The position numbers were made by a program, and so were the translations under genes. The notes under the pieces are model-generated. The model saw only the letters and a list, made by a program, of their open reading frames with translations. It was not told where the DNA came from and ran no database searches. Shown here in pieces: positions 8,079 to 19,222 of a stretch of 64,000 nucleotides of DNA. The stretch is from Desulfobacter postgatei 2ac9 (lineage in GTDB: Bacteria > Desulfobacterota > Desulfobacteria > Desulfobacterales > Desulfobacteraceae). The DNA is taken from contig NZ_CM001488.1 of NCBI RefSeq assembly GCF_000233695.2, positions 3,161,501 to 3,225,500 of the forward strand, read 5' to 3'. Each line of letters begins with the position of its first letter. Position 1 is the first letter of the stretch.

Positions 8079-11000
8079 ATGATGAAATATAGCCTACAAG
8101 ATCTCATTGACATGGAACATTTCCAACAAAAATTGATTGCCGTCATCTCCAAGAGTGGTTTGAAAAGACTGACGGAGATAGAACATAGAAAACAAATCGA
8201 AAAAAGCGAAAACCGATATCGATCAATTCTTAAAGCCTCTTTGGACGGTTATTGGCTTACGGACACCAAAGGCAAACTCCTTGAGGTTAATGATGCGTAT
8301 TGCCGCATGAGCGGCTATAGTGAAAAAGAACTGCTCTCTATGTACATTTCGGACTTTGAAATTATAGAAACACCAGAGCTGGTAGCCCAACATATGAAAA
8401 AGGTCGCCTTGAAAGGATCAGATCGATTTGAATCTAAACATCGCCGCAAAGACGGAACCGTCTTCGATGTTGAAGTCAGTCTTCAATTCCGACCTGAGGA
8501 AGGCGGGCAATGTGTTTGTTTCCTTCGAGATATAACAGATCGTAAATCATTGCAAGATCGCCTTGAGTCACTTTGGTCTCTAGCCCAAATGACCGAAGCC
8601 GGCCCCAAGGTTTTGTTCAACTTGGTGTTGGAGAAAACCCAAGAGCTTACAGGCAGCCGGTATTCATTTTTTGGTTTTATTAACGATGCGGAAGATCAAC
8701 TGGAAGTCAACGCTTGGTCAAAAGAAGCCATGAATCAGTGCCGCGTCCAAGACCAACCCATTCATTTTCCCATTGCCAAAGCAGGACTTTGGAGTCAGGC
8801 AGTCCTTGAACGAAAGCCGCTTTTCTGGAATGATTACAACCTTGATCATAGCCGCAAAAAAGGATTGCCTGATGGACATGTTCCCATCAAAAATTTCCTT
8901 TCTGTCCCAATTCTTAGAAATGAAAAAGTAATCGCTTTGGCTGCGGTGGCCAATAAGGATTCCGATTATACAAGTCAAGATGTATCTCAAGTTCAGGCCT
9001 TTGTATCAAATATCCTTCTTTTGATTGAAAAGCGTATAGCCGACGAGGCATTACAAAAGAGCGATGAACGGCTGAAACTGGCGCTTGATTCAGTCTCGGA
9101 TGCTGTTTGGGATTGGCGAGTTCATACCGGTGAGGTCTATTTCAGTTCACGTTGGTATACCATGCTCGGATATGAGGCTTACCAATTGCCCCAGAATTTT
9201 GAAACATGGCGGAGCTTGCTCCACCCTGATGACTTGCCTGAATCAGAGGCAACCGTGTTTCGACATCTTAAATATGCAGAGCCATTTGAGATCGAATATC
9301 GTATGCGCACGAAAGAGAATCAATGGCGTTGGATTTTAGCCCGGGGAAAGGCTGTTGAAAGAAATGACCAGGGCAAGGCTGTCAGAATGCTCGGTACCCA
9401 CATGGATATCACAGAGCGGAAACAGTCTGAAATGGCGCAATATCCTTGTCAACACCCCTCAAATTGGTATTTCAATAAATACCAGCGCTGAAATTACTTT
9501 CGTCAATGATCACTTTCTGGCCCTCACCGGATGGAAAGAAAATGAAGTTATGGGGCGGAATTGGTTTGACTTGTTCATTCCGGAAAATCTCCGGGAAGAT
9601 GTCAGAAAGGTTTTCCACTCTGTAATGGGGCAAAAGGATACGCTTGGGTTCTTGAATTTTGAAAATGAAATCCTTGGAAAATCCGGCCAGGTTTTTAATG
9701 TCGCCTGGTCTAATGTATTGACCAAGGATGTTGAAGGAAATGTGGTTGATGTGACTTGTTTGGGGGTTGACCTTACTGAACGCAGGCGTTCTGAAGATAA
9801 ATTAAGGAAAAGCGAAATCAAATACCGAACAATGATGGAGGCGATAAAAGACCCGGTTTATATCTGTTCGGAGGATTTTATAATACAATATATGAATCAA
9901 GCCATGATTGACAGGGTCGGCCGTGATGCCACAGGGGAGTTGTGTTACCAAGCACTTCATCGGTTCGATAGAAAATGTCGGTGGTGCAAATATGGTGAGA
10001 CATTTCAGGCGGGTCATGCCGAAAAAAATATTTTCAGCCCTCTGGACAAGTCTTCTTTCAATGTTTCAACTACTGTCTTTGTCAATGAAAGCGGATCTTT
10101 GTCCAAGCTTTCTGTATTCAGGGATACAACGGAACTCATAGAATTGCAAAAGCGCCTTCAACAAGCACAAAAGATGGAAGCGATCGGTAACCTTGCCGGC
10201 GGCATTGCACACGATTTTAACAATATTTTATTTCCCATCATTGGAATGTCGGAGATGCTGATGGAGGATCTGTCGTCCGGAAGCCTGGAGTACAAATACG
10301 CACATGCCATATATAAGGCCGGCCATAGAGCCAAAGAATTGGTGGCACAGATTCTCGCCTTCAGCCGTCAATCAGATCAGAAAAAAATGCCGATAAGGTT
10401 CCAGGATATTTTAGAAGAGGTCCTCAAGCTTTGTCGGGCGACGATTCCGGCAAATATTAAGATAGAGCACAAAATTCAACGAAATTGCGGGTTCATTATG
10501 GGGAATGCCACACAGCTCCATCAGGTCGGTATGAATCTTATTACCAATGCATACCATGCGGTTCAGGAAAAAAACGGCAAAATAATTGTTGCTCTTGAGG
10601 AGATCAAAATTGACCGGACCAATTTAACGGATACCGGCATTCATTCAGGAAAGTATCTGCTGTTTACTGTTTCCGACGATGGTACCGGTATGACGGACAA
10701 AGTCAAAAACAAGATATTCGAACCTTACTTTACGACCAAAGAGCAAGGTAAGGGAACCGGTCTTGGACTCGCCGTGGTGTACGGGATCGTTAAAGAATAT
10801 GGTGGCGAAATTGAAGTCCAAACGCAAATCGGGTCAGGTACTATATTCAGCGTCTATCTACCCTTAATGAGTCAATCAGAAAACCAAGGGGCTGCAGAAA
10901 TAAAAACTGAAATTAAGATGGGGCATGAACATATTCTTCTGGTTGATGATGACGCCGCAGTCGCCAACCTTGAACAGCAGATACTTGAACGGCTTGGTTA

Positions 11001-11310
11001 TCAAATTACGATGCGTACCGGCAGCCTGGATGCCGTTGAGGTTTTTCGTTCAAATCCGGATGCCTTTGACATTGTCATTACTGACATGACCATGCCGAAT
11101 ATGACTGGTGATCAACTCGCAGAAAAGATTTTATCCATAAAACCGGATATACCTATTGTCATTTGTACCGGGTTCAGCGAAAGGATAAACAAAGAGCAGG
11201 CTGAAGCTATTGGGGTAAAAGGCTTCTTAATGAAGCCCGTTGTAAAATCAGATTTTGCGTCGATGGTTCGAAAAGTTCTGGATGATGCTAAATCTGAAAA
11301 TAAAGGTTAG
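8079..11310 (+). pseudogene. Hybrid sensor histidine kinase split by a frameshift
   Basis: Two overlapping frames together encode one multi-domain kinase. Frame 1 (8079-9491) holds PAS, GAF and PAS domains and ends shortly after ITERKQSE. Frame 2 (coding from about 9436 to 11310) resumes at RNILVNTPQIGIS with two more PAS domains, a HisKA domain (phospho-acceptor His codon 10210-10212 in GGIAHDFNN), a HATPase domain (NAYHAV, DDGTGM, GTGLGL) and a receiver domain (phospho-acceptor Asp codon 11083-11085, in ITDMTMPN). About ten linker residues expected between the two halves are missing, so a short out-of-frame deletion near 9427-9440 is the likeliest lesion. The first 17 residues look like the stub of a PocR-type sensor domain, hinting at another deletion. 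A sequencing error cannot be excluded. Confidence 0.75.
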
Positions 11311-11368
11311 GCTCATCGGCCTTAATCTCTGACGGGAAAAATTAGTGATAGCCAAAGAAAACAAACCC

Positions 11369-13648
11369 TCATTTTCCGGGTCCGGTTTTCAACACTTCAG
11401 CGGCATCCTTGACCCGGGTCTGTTCCAGCAGACGCTGGGCATAGACCTTTGCCCGGGAAAAACTTGTCTCCATGACCGTGGCCTGGACCCTGGGCAGGAA
11501 TTTGGGATCCACGCTCAGGGTGGTGATGCCCACTCCGATCAGAAAGGGGATGTGGTCGGGATCATGGGCCATCTCTCCGCATACGGATACATCAGTGCCA
11601 TGGCCGGCAGCCGCCGTTGCAATGGTTGCAATACCGCGGTTCACGGCAGGATGATAGGGGATATAGTACTCGGCCACCAGTTTGTTGCCCCGGTCTGCAC
11701 CCAACATATACTGGATAAAGTCGTTGGTGCCGATGGCAAAAAAATCTGCCAGTTGAGCAAATTCATCTATGGTGGCAAGCACCGAGGGCAGTTCAATCAT
11801 CATGCCCACCTCAGGGTCGTTTTTGTGGGGTACGCCTTCCTGTTCCATCTGACGTATGCATTCGGCCATTACCTGTTTTCCCGCTACGAATTCGTCAATG
11901 GAGGATATTAATGGAAACATCAGGCGAACCTTTTCCCTGCCATGGGCCGCCCTTAAAATGGCTTTGATCTGGGCCTGGAAAATCTGGCGGTATTTCAAAG
12001 AAAAGCGAATGGAACGCAACCCCAGGGCCGGGTTGGCCTCCTGGATAAAATCCGTGTGCTTTATGACTTTTTCTCCGCCGGCATCCAGGGTGCGAACCGT
12101 GGTGACGGTTCCGGGCTCGGTTTTGTCAAACAGGCCCTTATAAATAAAATATTGTTCGTCTTCAGAAGGAAAACCGCCCCGGATGAGAAACGGGAATTCC
12201 GTGCGGTAGAGGCCAATGCCTTCGGCTTTCAGTTTTCGGGCCAGGCGAATTTCACTGAGCAGGTTGATGTTGGCAAGCAACCGGATGCGTCTGTTGTCAA
12301 GGGTGTAGGTGGCCGGCTGCATCGCCCGGGTCTTTGTCCGATTTTCTGCCTCTTGTTTAGCCTTGAATATGGAAAGGGTGTTATCATCGGGATTGATGTA
12401 AATATTGCCCTGGCCGGCATCCAGCAGCAGCCGGGTGGTGTCGGGCAGATCCAGAAATACAGGGTCATCGGCAATGATCAGCGGGATGGACAGGGAACGG
12501 GCAAGAATAGTGACATGGGAGGTGACGCCGCCGCCCACCAGCACAATGCCCCGGATGCCGTCGGCGGTGAGTTTCATCATGTCCGAGGGGTAAATGTCCT
12601 GGGTAACAAAGATCGTTCCCCTGTCAGCGGCCTTGGGCGTATGCACGGCCTTGAGATGGGACAAAAGACGTATGCCCAAATCCTCAACATCCACGGCTTT
12701 TTCCTGCATATAGGCATTGGGATTATCCGAGAAAACCTTGATGTATTTCAGAGCGACCTGCTGGATGGCTGCCACAGGAGAAAGGCCCTGTTCTATCAGG
12801 GTTTTCATTTTTCCGGTGAAATTTTTGTCCTTGAGCATCATGAAATGGGCCGTGAAGATCAAAGATTCACTTTCCGGAAGACTTGCGGCAAATTTATCCT
12901 GCAGTGCCTTTAACTCATCAATGGTTTTTTCCACGGCGGTTTGAAAATCACCCGGGGAATAGGTGACATTGGATGGGTCCGCCTCAAACAGGATGGCTTT
13001 GCGTTTTCTTCTCGAAGGCCGGATCGTGCCAAAGGCTGAGCCATATCCGTCGGATTTGCCTTTAATGAATGCGGGGAATGTTTTTGCAATGGTCTCTGCA
13101 TCTTCGTCTGGATCGGCCGGCTCAGAGGCCAGGGCCATAAGCAGTCTTGCATTTTCAATGGCACCGGCCAGCTGGGTGGCGGCCGTTCTCAATGCACGTT
13201 CATCAAGCAGGGTAAAATGGTCCATTTCCCGTTGTTGGACCACCAGAACACCGATCTTCACCACCCCGCGTCGGATGGGCACACAAAGAAAAGAATTAAA
13301 TGGTTCTTCTCCGGCATTGTCAAAATATTTGAACCCCGGGCTTGTTCTTGCGTTTCCCACCCGCAGAACCCGGTCCTGGGAGAAACACTGACCCACCAGG
13401 CCTTCTCCGGGCAGCATCCTGATCCGGTCAACGGCTTCGGGTTTCAGACCCCGGGTGGCTTTCAGGACCAACTCTTTGGAACGTGAGTCAAAAAGGTAGA
13501 TGGAGCAGACATGGGCTTGAAGGTGATTTGCCACAAGTTCGGTGGCACCTGTCAGAAATGCTTCAATGTCCGATCCGCTGGTGATGATGGAGGCAAGTTC
13601 CCCCATGTCGAACAGCAGGTTGAGATGGTCGGGTTCTTTTCTATTCAT
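11369..13648 (-). CDS. ptsP: GAF-domain phosphoenolpyruvate-protein phosphotransferase (EI-Ntr)
   Basis: This intact 759-residue enzyme I of the nitrogen-type PTS has an N-terminal GAF sensor domain (about 15-165), the EI N-terminal domain, the phosphohistidine domain with GGVTSHVTILARS (catalytic His at residue 378), and the C-terminal PEP-binding TIM barrel (GIGLYRTEFPFL, LMFPLIS, FAIGTNDFIQYMLG, CGEMAHDP). It transfers phosphate from PEP to NPr in the cytoplasm, a regulatory rather than sugar-transporting cascade. No HPr-like or EIIA gene is adjacent. Start is the ATG at 13648 behind AAGGAAAAG. Its integrity contrasts with the broken signalling genes on both sides. Confidence 0.93.
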   Translation of the reverse strand: MNRKEPDHLNLLFDMGELASIITSGSDIEAFLTGATELVANHLQAHVCSIYLFDSRSKELVLKATRGLKPEAVDRIRMLPGEGLVGQCFSQDRVLRVGNARTSPGFKYFDNAGEEPFNSFLCVPIRRGVVKIGVLVVQQREMDHFTLLDERALRTAATQLAGAIENARLLMALASEPADPDEDAETIAKTFPAFIKGKSDGYGSAFGTIRPSRRKRKAILFEADPSNVTYSPGDFQTAVEKTIDELKALQDKFAASLPESESLIFTAHFMMLKDKNFTGKMKTLIEQGLSPVAAIQQVALKYIKVFSDNPNAYMQEKAVDVEDLGIRLLSHLKAVHTPKAADRGTIFVTQDIYPSDMMKLTADGIRGIVLVGGGVTSHVTILARSLSIPLIIADDPVFLDLPDTTRLLLDAGQGNIYINPDDNTLSIFKAKQEAENRTKTRAMQPATYTLDNRRIRLLANINLLSEIRLARKLKAEGIGLYRTEFPFLIRGGFPSEDEQYFIYKGLFDKTEPGTVTTVRTLDAGGEKVIKHTDFIQEANPALGLRSIRFSLKYRQIFQAQIKAILRAAHGREKVRLMFPLISSIDEFVAGKQVMAECIRQMEQEGVPHKNDPEVGMMIELPSVLATIDEFAQLADFFAIGTNDFIQYMLGADRGNKLVAEYYIPYHPAVNRGIATIATAAAGHGTDVSVCGEMAHDPDHIPFLIGVGITTLSVDPKFLPRVQATVMETSFSRAKVYAQRLLEQTRVKDAAEVLKTGPGK

Positions 13649-13909
13649 ACTTTTCCTTGCTCCACAGGTGTCACGTCTGCCTCCAATAGAGATTTATTCA
13701 CAAAGCCCAGGCTCTAATCTAATTTGAAACAGTTCAAGATTCAACGAAAAAAGAGATGCCGAAAACAGTTTGGGTGAACTCAAATCTTTTTTTGCGGTGG
13801 GATTCTGCCGCCCTGTTCTATCTGTCCCGATTTTTAATTCTACACTAACAAATGCATGGTAAAGAATGTTGGCTAATGGAAGTTGATAAAATAAAGAGGA
13901 GGGCTAGCT

Positions 13910-16221
13910 TTGAGTATTGTTGGAAATCTGCGGCTGCGTTATGTGTTTGGTTTAAGTGCCATTGCCATTCTTGTGACCACCTCGTTCTTTACCATGCAGC
14001 ATCTCATTTCAAAACAGCGTGATTTCTCCCAGCTGATCAACCTTGCCGGGCACCAGGCCGGCCTTACCAACCGCATTGCGTATTTTGCAAGCCTGATGGC
14101 CGCCACCGATGATGAAACCGAATTCAACCAGGCCCGAAGTCAGGTGGGTCTGACCATCCATAAAATGCAGGCCGCCCACAAGGCCTTAAGAGAAGGGGAT
14201 AGTGAAACCCGAATTCCCAAGGTGACCAATGAAGCCCTGGAAACCATTTACGAAGACCCTATGATGGGTCTGGACTCTGCCCTGCAACGGTTTTTGGAAC
14301 GGGCCCAAAATGTGTATGAAACAGATCTGGAGAGTTTGTCCATCGGGTCCATTGACTATATATACCTGGTCAATTACGGCCCCCATGTGCTTGACCCCCT
14401 TTTGGATGCAGCGGTTGACGAATATGAGCGCATCGGCAGAGCCGCCATTGTCAAAATAGAACGGTTTGAAGGGATTGTATGGCTGGCAGCCCTGGCCGCT
14501 TTGCTCCTGGAGGCATTTTTATTTTCAGACCCTTGGAAAAACAGGTGCGCCAGGCCCTTAACTCCCTGCAGGCCTCCGTGACCCAGTTGACAGACACCCA
14601 CCAGCGTCTGGTGGAAGCCCAAAGACTTGCCCTGGTCGGGGACTGGGAGATGGATGTGGTCTCCGGGGCGTTGAGCTGTTCGGATCAGGTCTATGAGATT
14701 ATCGGAAGATCCATGGGCACTGTTGAAATGAACAGTGAAAATGTACTTACCTTTATCCATCCGGATGATAAAAACATTGTTAAAAATCATTTCAATGCCC
14801 TTGCCCAGATTAAATAGGGCCATGCCACCCCGGAGCAAATGATGGACGGCGGCACATTGTGGTACGGCTATATCTGGGATATCACCGAACGGCGGCTGGC
14901 AGAAAACCGGATTCGACGGTTGGCACTTTATGACCCGCTGACCGGGCTTGCCAACCGCCGCATGCTCATGGACAGACTGGCCCATGCCGTTGCTTTGTCC
15001 GGCAGGAACAAAGAGTATGGTGCTGTGCTCATGCTGGATCTGGATAATTTTAAAAGCGTGAATGATACCAAAGGTCATGATATCGTGGAAGTGGGCAGAC
15101 GCCTTGCCGGCTGTGTCCGGGAAGCAGATACCGTGGCCCGCCTTGGCGGGGATGAATTTGTTGTGCTTCTGGAGTGTCTGGGCAATGATGAAACCATAGG
15201 CAATGACAAAGTTATGGCTGTGGCGGAAAAAATCAGGTCGGAACTGAACCGCCCCTATATCCTGGGAGATGGCCGGCATGTTCACCACACCAGTGTCTCT
15301 GTGGGGGTGGCCATTTTTCGCGGCAGGGACCGGGATGAAAGCGAGATACTCAAACACGCTGATGTGGCCATGTACGAGGCCAAGGACCTGGGCCGCAACC
15401 GCACCTGTTTTTATTCCAAGGCTCGCCAGGTCATTGTGGACACCAGAAGCGCCATGGCCCTGGATATGCAGACCGGCCTGGATAACGGCGAATTCTGCCT
15501 CTATCTTCATCCCCAGGTATTGAAAATCGGTATGCTGTGCGGTGCAGAAGCCCTGCTCAGATGGCTGCCCCGGGATAAACCACCTGTCAGCCCGGACTCT
15601 TTTATCCCTGTGGCTGACAGTACCGGTCTGATTCTGCCTTTGGGGGAATGGGTGCTTAAGCAGGCCTGCACCATTGTCATGGATTTGGAAAAATACCAGC
15701 TCCCCGAAGATTTTGCCCTGGCTGTGAATATCAGTGCCCTGCAGTTTGCCGATGAAAATTTTATCAAAACCGTTAAACGGGTGTTCCATGAAACCGGCGT
15801 CACGCCGTTACGATTGAAATTTGAACTCACCGAAACCAGCCTTGTCCAGGATATGAACCGTGCCGGAAACATTATGAAGGAACTTGGCAGCATGGGACTG
15901 CAGGTTGAGCTGGATGATTTCGGTACCGGGTATTCTTCGCTCAACTCCATTAAAAACTTACCCCTGACCGCGCTGAAGATAGACGCCTCCCTGATCCGCG
16001 GCATTGAAAAGGATGAGTCCAGCAGAGCCATTGTCCGCGCGGCCCTTGCCATGGCCCGGGCCATGTCGCTGCAAACCATCGCCGAAGGCGTGGAAACCCA
16101 AAGCCAGATGGATTACCTTGCCAAAGAAGGCTGTGATATGATCCAGGGCTATCTTTTTGCCAAGCCCATGCCCTATGAGGAATTTATCTCCTATCTTGGA
16201 CGGAAATTGAAAATCGCATGA
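13910..16221 (+). pseudogene. PilJ-type sensor / PAS / GGDEF-EAL gene broken by frameshift and stop
   Basis: The frame starts at TTG 13910 behind AGAGGAGGG and encodes a membrane-anchored PilJ-like (type IV pili methyl-accepting N-terminal) domain (LAGHQAGLTNRIAYF). At the T5 run 14516-14520 the frame shifts. One extra T would restore reading into RPLEKQVRQ and a PAS domain. An in-frame TAG at 14815-14817 then interrupts the PAS, which also looks shortened. From 14839 the same frame continues as GGDEF (RLGGDEFVVLL) and EAL (AEALLRW, ELTETSL, ELDDFGTGYSSL) domains. The GGDEF helix after NDTKGHDI lacks about five normally conserved residues (G-D-x-L-L). An isolated GGDEF-EAL product from an internal start remains possible. 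Confidence 0.75.
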
Positions 16222-16267
16222 ATCGGCTGGGCTGGCAGGGCATCCTTTCACAAATTTTTCATTAATA

Positions 16268-16298
16268 ATCCCCCAGATGGGAGGTTTGCCTGGGGGAT
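16268..16298 (+). terminator. Hairpin after the GGDEF-EAL gene
   Basis: A 9-bp perfect stem (ATCCCCCAG with CTGGGGGAT) and 13-base loop lies 47 bases after the stop. It lacks a long T tract, so termination is a reasonable but unproven reading. Confidence 0.5.
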
Positions 16299-16408
16299 CT
16301 GATAGTCAGAACGATTCTGCCTGTCTGAATATGAGCCTTGACATTTTCCTTTTCTATATCATATATATTCAGCCAGTAAGTCCAAAAAAATAGACCTATT
16401 GGTTAAAA

Positions 16409-16883
16409 ATGAAGGAATTAATACAGCTCCCAGCAGAATTCGATTATACATCTCTTGATGTATGTACTAAGAGATTATCAAAAGCCCAGGGATAAGATTC
16501 GAAACCTGGTCCAAAACCAGGATATCATCAGGGTAAAAAAGGGAATCTATGTCTTAGGTCCTGGGTACAACAAGCCTTACAATAAATATGTTTTGGCCAA
16601 TATGATGTATGGTCCATCCTACGTTACAGCGCAAACCGCTCTGTCATACTGGGGTTTAATCCCGGAGAGAGTTGAATTGATTATCAGCATGACATTTAAA
16701 AGAAAAAAATTCTTCGCGACACCGGTTGGTGACTTCTCTTATCTGTATTGCCGGAAAAGAGTATATGGTATTGGCGTTAGACTTGAAGAGGCAGGGGATG
16801 GTAAAAGAATTTTTATGGTGGTAGCGCTTTACGGATTTTGTATGGCCTGGACAGGTTTTCTGAGGATCTGGATTTTTCATTAA
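16409..16883 (+). pseudogene. AbiEi-type antitoxin remnant (type IV toxin-antitoxin)
   Basis: The central part, RDYQKPRDKIRNLVQNQ and IRVKKGIYVLG, then YVTAQTALSYWGLIPE, is the winged-helix and following region of AbiEi antitoxin/regulators. The natural start seems to be the ATG at 16409 (MKELIQLPAEFDYTSL), but one extra base near 16456 puts the rest out of frame. The reading frame ends at 16883 after entering toxin sequence: from about 16805 the DNA belongs to AbiEii. The C-terminal AbiEi half (the ATPEKAL-type region and onwards) is missing. The antitoxin therefore has both an N-terminal frameshift and a C-terminal deletion. Confidence 0.7.
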
Positions 16884-17581
16884 TTCAACCAGAGCAAAAT
16901 TTTAATATAGAAAAGCACTTGAGTTCCATTGTAACGGAATTGGAATCATGGGGGTTTGAAATATCGGCCGTAAAAGTAGAAAAGAAGGTGGAAAGTCCTA
17001 TCGATTCAGCTTTTATAAAGGCCAATACGCTCATTCATCTCTTGAAGGTAAACACTGGCTTAAAAACGCATAGGAACGCGATGATGAAAATCAAATTAGA
17101 AATTGATCAAGATCCGGCAGCCGGGTTTACAAGCGAGGCGAAATATCATCTCAATCCCATGGCATTCACCATTAAAACCATGTCGTTACCCAGCTTGTTT
17201 GGTGGGAAAATCCATGCATTGTTATGCAGGGCCAGGAAAGACAATATTAAAGGCCGGGACTGGTACGATCTTGTTTGGTTTGTAAAAGCAGGCGTTCCCT
17301 GCGATTTGTATTACCTTCAGAATAAAATGATTCAGACTGGCCATCTTGAAACAACCCAGATTTTATCGGAGGGAATGCTTCACAAGTTATTATGCGAAAA
17401 AGCAAATGGGATTGATTTTGATTTGGCAAAAAAAGATGTTGCCCCCTTTCTTAAAAATGCCAGCCAGAAAGAAGAATTGACCCTCTGGTCCAATGCTTTT
17501 TTTACAGACTATCTTATAAAAAAAATAGGCGTTCTTAAGGATGATGAGTCCGATTCGGTCCCAGGTGAAAAAGATGTTTAA
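16805..17581 (+). pseudogene. AbiEii-type nucleotidyltransferase toxin, N-terminally deleted
   Basis: In the frame open from 16805, just after a TAA, the translation reads KNFYGGSALRILYG then LDRFSEDLDFSL. This is the GG...DxD nucleotidyltransferase core of AbiEii/DUF1814 toxins, which transfer nucleotides to tRNA or other targets. The C-terminal segment with GGKIHALLCRARKDNIKGRDWYDL also matches the family. About 50-60 N-terminal residues are absent and there is no upstream start in frame. Only TTG at 16838 is available, and it begins after the GG motif. The deletion that removed them also removed the end of AbiEi, so the whole module is fused and probably dead. Confidence 0.72.
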
Positions 17582-17613
17582 TGACATCCAGAATCCGTAC
17601 GGAACTTTGCGTT

Positions 17614-17629
17614 AGGGACTCGGAAAAAA
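17614..17629. repeat. 16-base copy of the 6144-6159 sequence
   Basis: AGGGACTCGGAAAAAA occurs here and at 6144-6159, where it forms one arm of a long hairpin. Here the partner arm is not present. It may mark a dispersed palindromic element cut by the decayed transposon region. Confidence 0.4.
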
Positions 17630-17833
17630 AACCGGATCTTTTCCGCTGGACATGATACCGAGCATGCTCTGATTAAATGGTTACCCCGGGATAATGAGTG
17701 CGGCCTCAAAAAATGATGGAAAAAATCGTTAAAATGGTCCAGAAAAGTGAGGGAAAAAGTAAGGGGCCCCCTCACGTTCCTTGGCCGGTGCGTTGATGGA
17801 GGGCCCCTGCCACATTAACCAATGGCGGGAACT

Positions 17834-18176
17834 ATGATATCATTAGACGTGCTTACCCAACAATCGTTATTTTCTCTTCTTCATCAAATTGACTTAGATC
17901 TGGCGAGGCAAACCAAAGAGTGCCGCTGCCCTACTGTGAGGGACCGTTGCACGATGCCAACTACTGGCGTAAACCGCGTGGCGGCCCTCCAGATCTTGAA
18001 AAAGTCTTTGAGCTTCGTTACAGCCTTTGCTGCGGGCGTGAAGGATGCCGCCGGCCACGCAGAAGTTGGGCTGGTTCCAGGGGGACATTAATTTGTTACA
18101 AGGTGTCAGCTCACGGTTTTGCCCCCGTTTACCTCCATGGTGGAGGCCGGAGGAAGCAAACCGAAAGGAGAGACGC
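17834..18176 (+). pseudogene. Zinc-ribbon transposon protein, frameshifted
   Basis: From the ATG at 17834 the first frame reads MISLDVLTQQSLFSLL and then a KECRCP motif. The continuation (GPLHDANYWRKPRGGPPD, then ELRYSLCCGREGCRR) is in another frame after a lesion near 17931-17941, where an expected CxxC pair is destroyed. A third frame covers GWFQGDINLLQG before the integrase start. The cysteines suggest a zinc-binding first gene of the transposon operon. The function is not known to me. Confidence 0.55.
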
Positions 18177-18177
18177 C

Positions 18178-19222
18178 ATGAGCAACACGCAAGCGCCTAT
18201 TTGGCGGCGCTGGGGACAATTTCGTTTCTCAGTGATTGGTGAACTGTTGTCCAGCCCGCCTGCCAAGGGGCAGCTGCAGCAGGAAATTCAACGGCTTTCA
18301 CAAAAAATTTATCAACACCCCATTGACGAAAACCGCAAATTCACATTGGGTGCATCGACCATTGAACGGTGGTATTATAAAGCCAAAGTGGTTGATGATC
18401 CGGTAGTTGTCCTGGGGCGAAAACTTCGATCCGACGCTGGGATACGCTGGGCCATGCCCGAAGCACTGCTGGATGCGTCCGGGAACTGGCTTCAGCCTAT
18501 GGTACTGGCGATCCTTGATGACCATTCCCGTATTTGCTGCCACCTGCAGTTTTATCTGGCCGAAACTGCCCAGTGCCTGGTTCATGGACTGATCCAGGCG
18601 TTTATGAAACGGGGGCTGCCCAGGTCATTGATGACCGATAACGGGTCGGCAATGCTGGCAGAGGAAACCACACAAGGGCTTGCCCGTCTGGGCATTGATC
18701 ACAAAACCACGTTGCCTTACTCCCCATATCAAAATGGCAAGCAGGAAGTCTTCTGGGGCCAGCTTGAAGGGCGGCTTTTGGAGCTGGTACGCAAACACAA
18801 GGACTTAAAACTGTCCTTTTTAAATCAGGCAGCCCAAGCCTGGGTCGAGCAGGATTACCATCGCAGATTCAACCGGGAGATTAACTCAACCCCTTTGGAT
18901 CGCCTTCTTAACGGTAAAAGCGTTGCCAGGAATATCCCGGAAAGTGAGGTCCTGCGCCTTGCCTTTACACGCAGGGTGACCCGTAAGCCAAGGCGTAGTG
19001 ACGCCACCGTCGCTGTTGGCGGTATTCGCTATGAACTGCCGTCCCGGTTCAGCCACATGGAATCGGTTGTCTTACGTTTTGCCGGCTGGGATAGAAGTCA
19101 GTTGACTTTGGTGGACCCCAAGACCGATGCCCCCCTTGCACAACTGCTGCCCCAGGACAAAACCGCCAATGCTTCAGGAAAACGCCGGGTGATCTCCCCT
19201 GAAATTTCCCAGACAGATCCTG
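18178..19222 (+). pseudogene. DDE-type integrase/transposase with catalytic-core deletion
   Basis: The ATG at 18178 has a good ribosome site (GAAAGGAGAG). The N-terminus contains a helix-turn-helix-like segment (LGASTIERWYYKAK). After IRWAMPEALL the sequence jumps straight to DASGNWLQPMVLAILDDHSR. The ~100 residues that in relatives include the first catalytic Asp (WHxDFH-type motif) are missing in frame. The second Asp (MTDNGSAM) and the Glu region (YQNGKQEVFWGQLEGRL) remain, as does a C-terminal beta-barrel. The 3' end is cut at about 19222, where the ATPase tail is joined in a different frame. Without the first Asp it cannot catalyse strand transfer. Confidence 0.7.

Noticed and set aside
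14374-15789. Long open minus-strand frame (471 codons) opposite the GGDEF-EAL gene
   Set aside because: It is the antisense of the GGDEF-EAL coding sequence and shows no recognisable motifs. The plus strand carries clear domain signatures.
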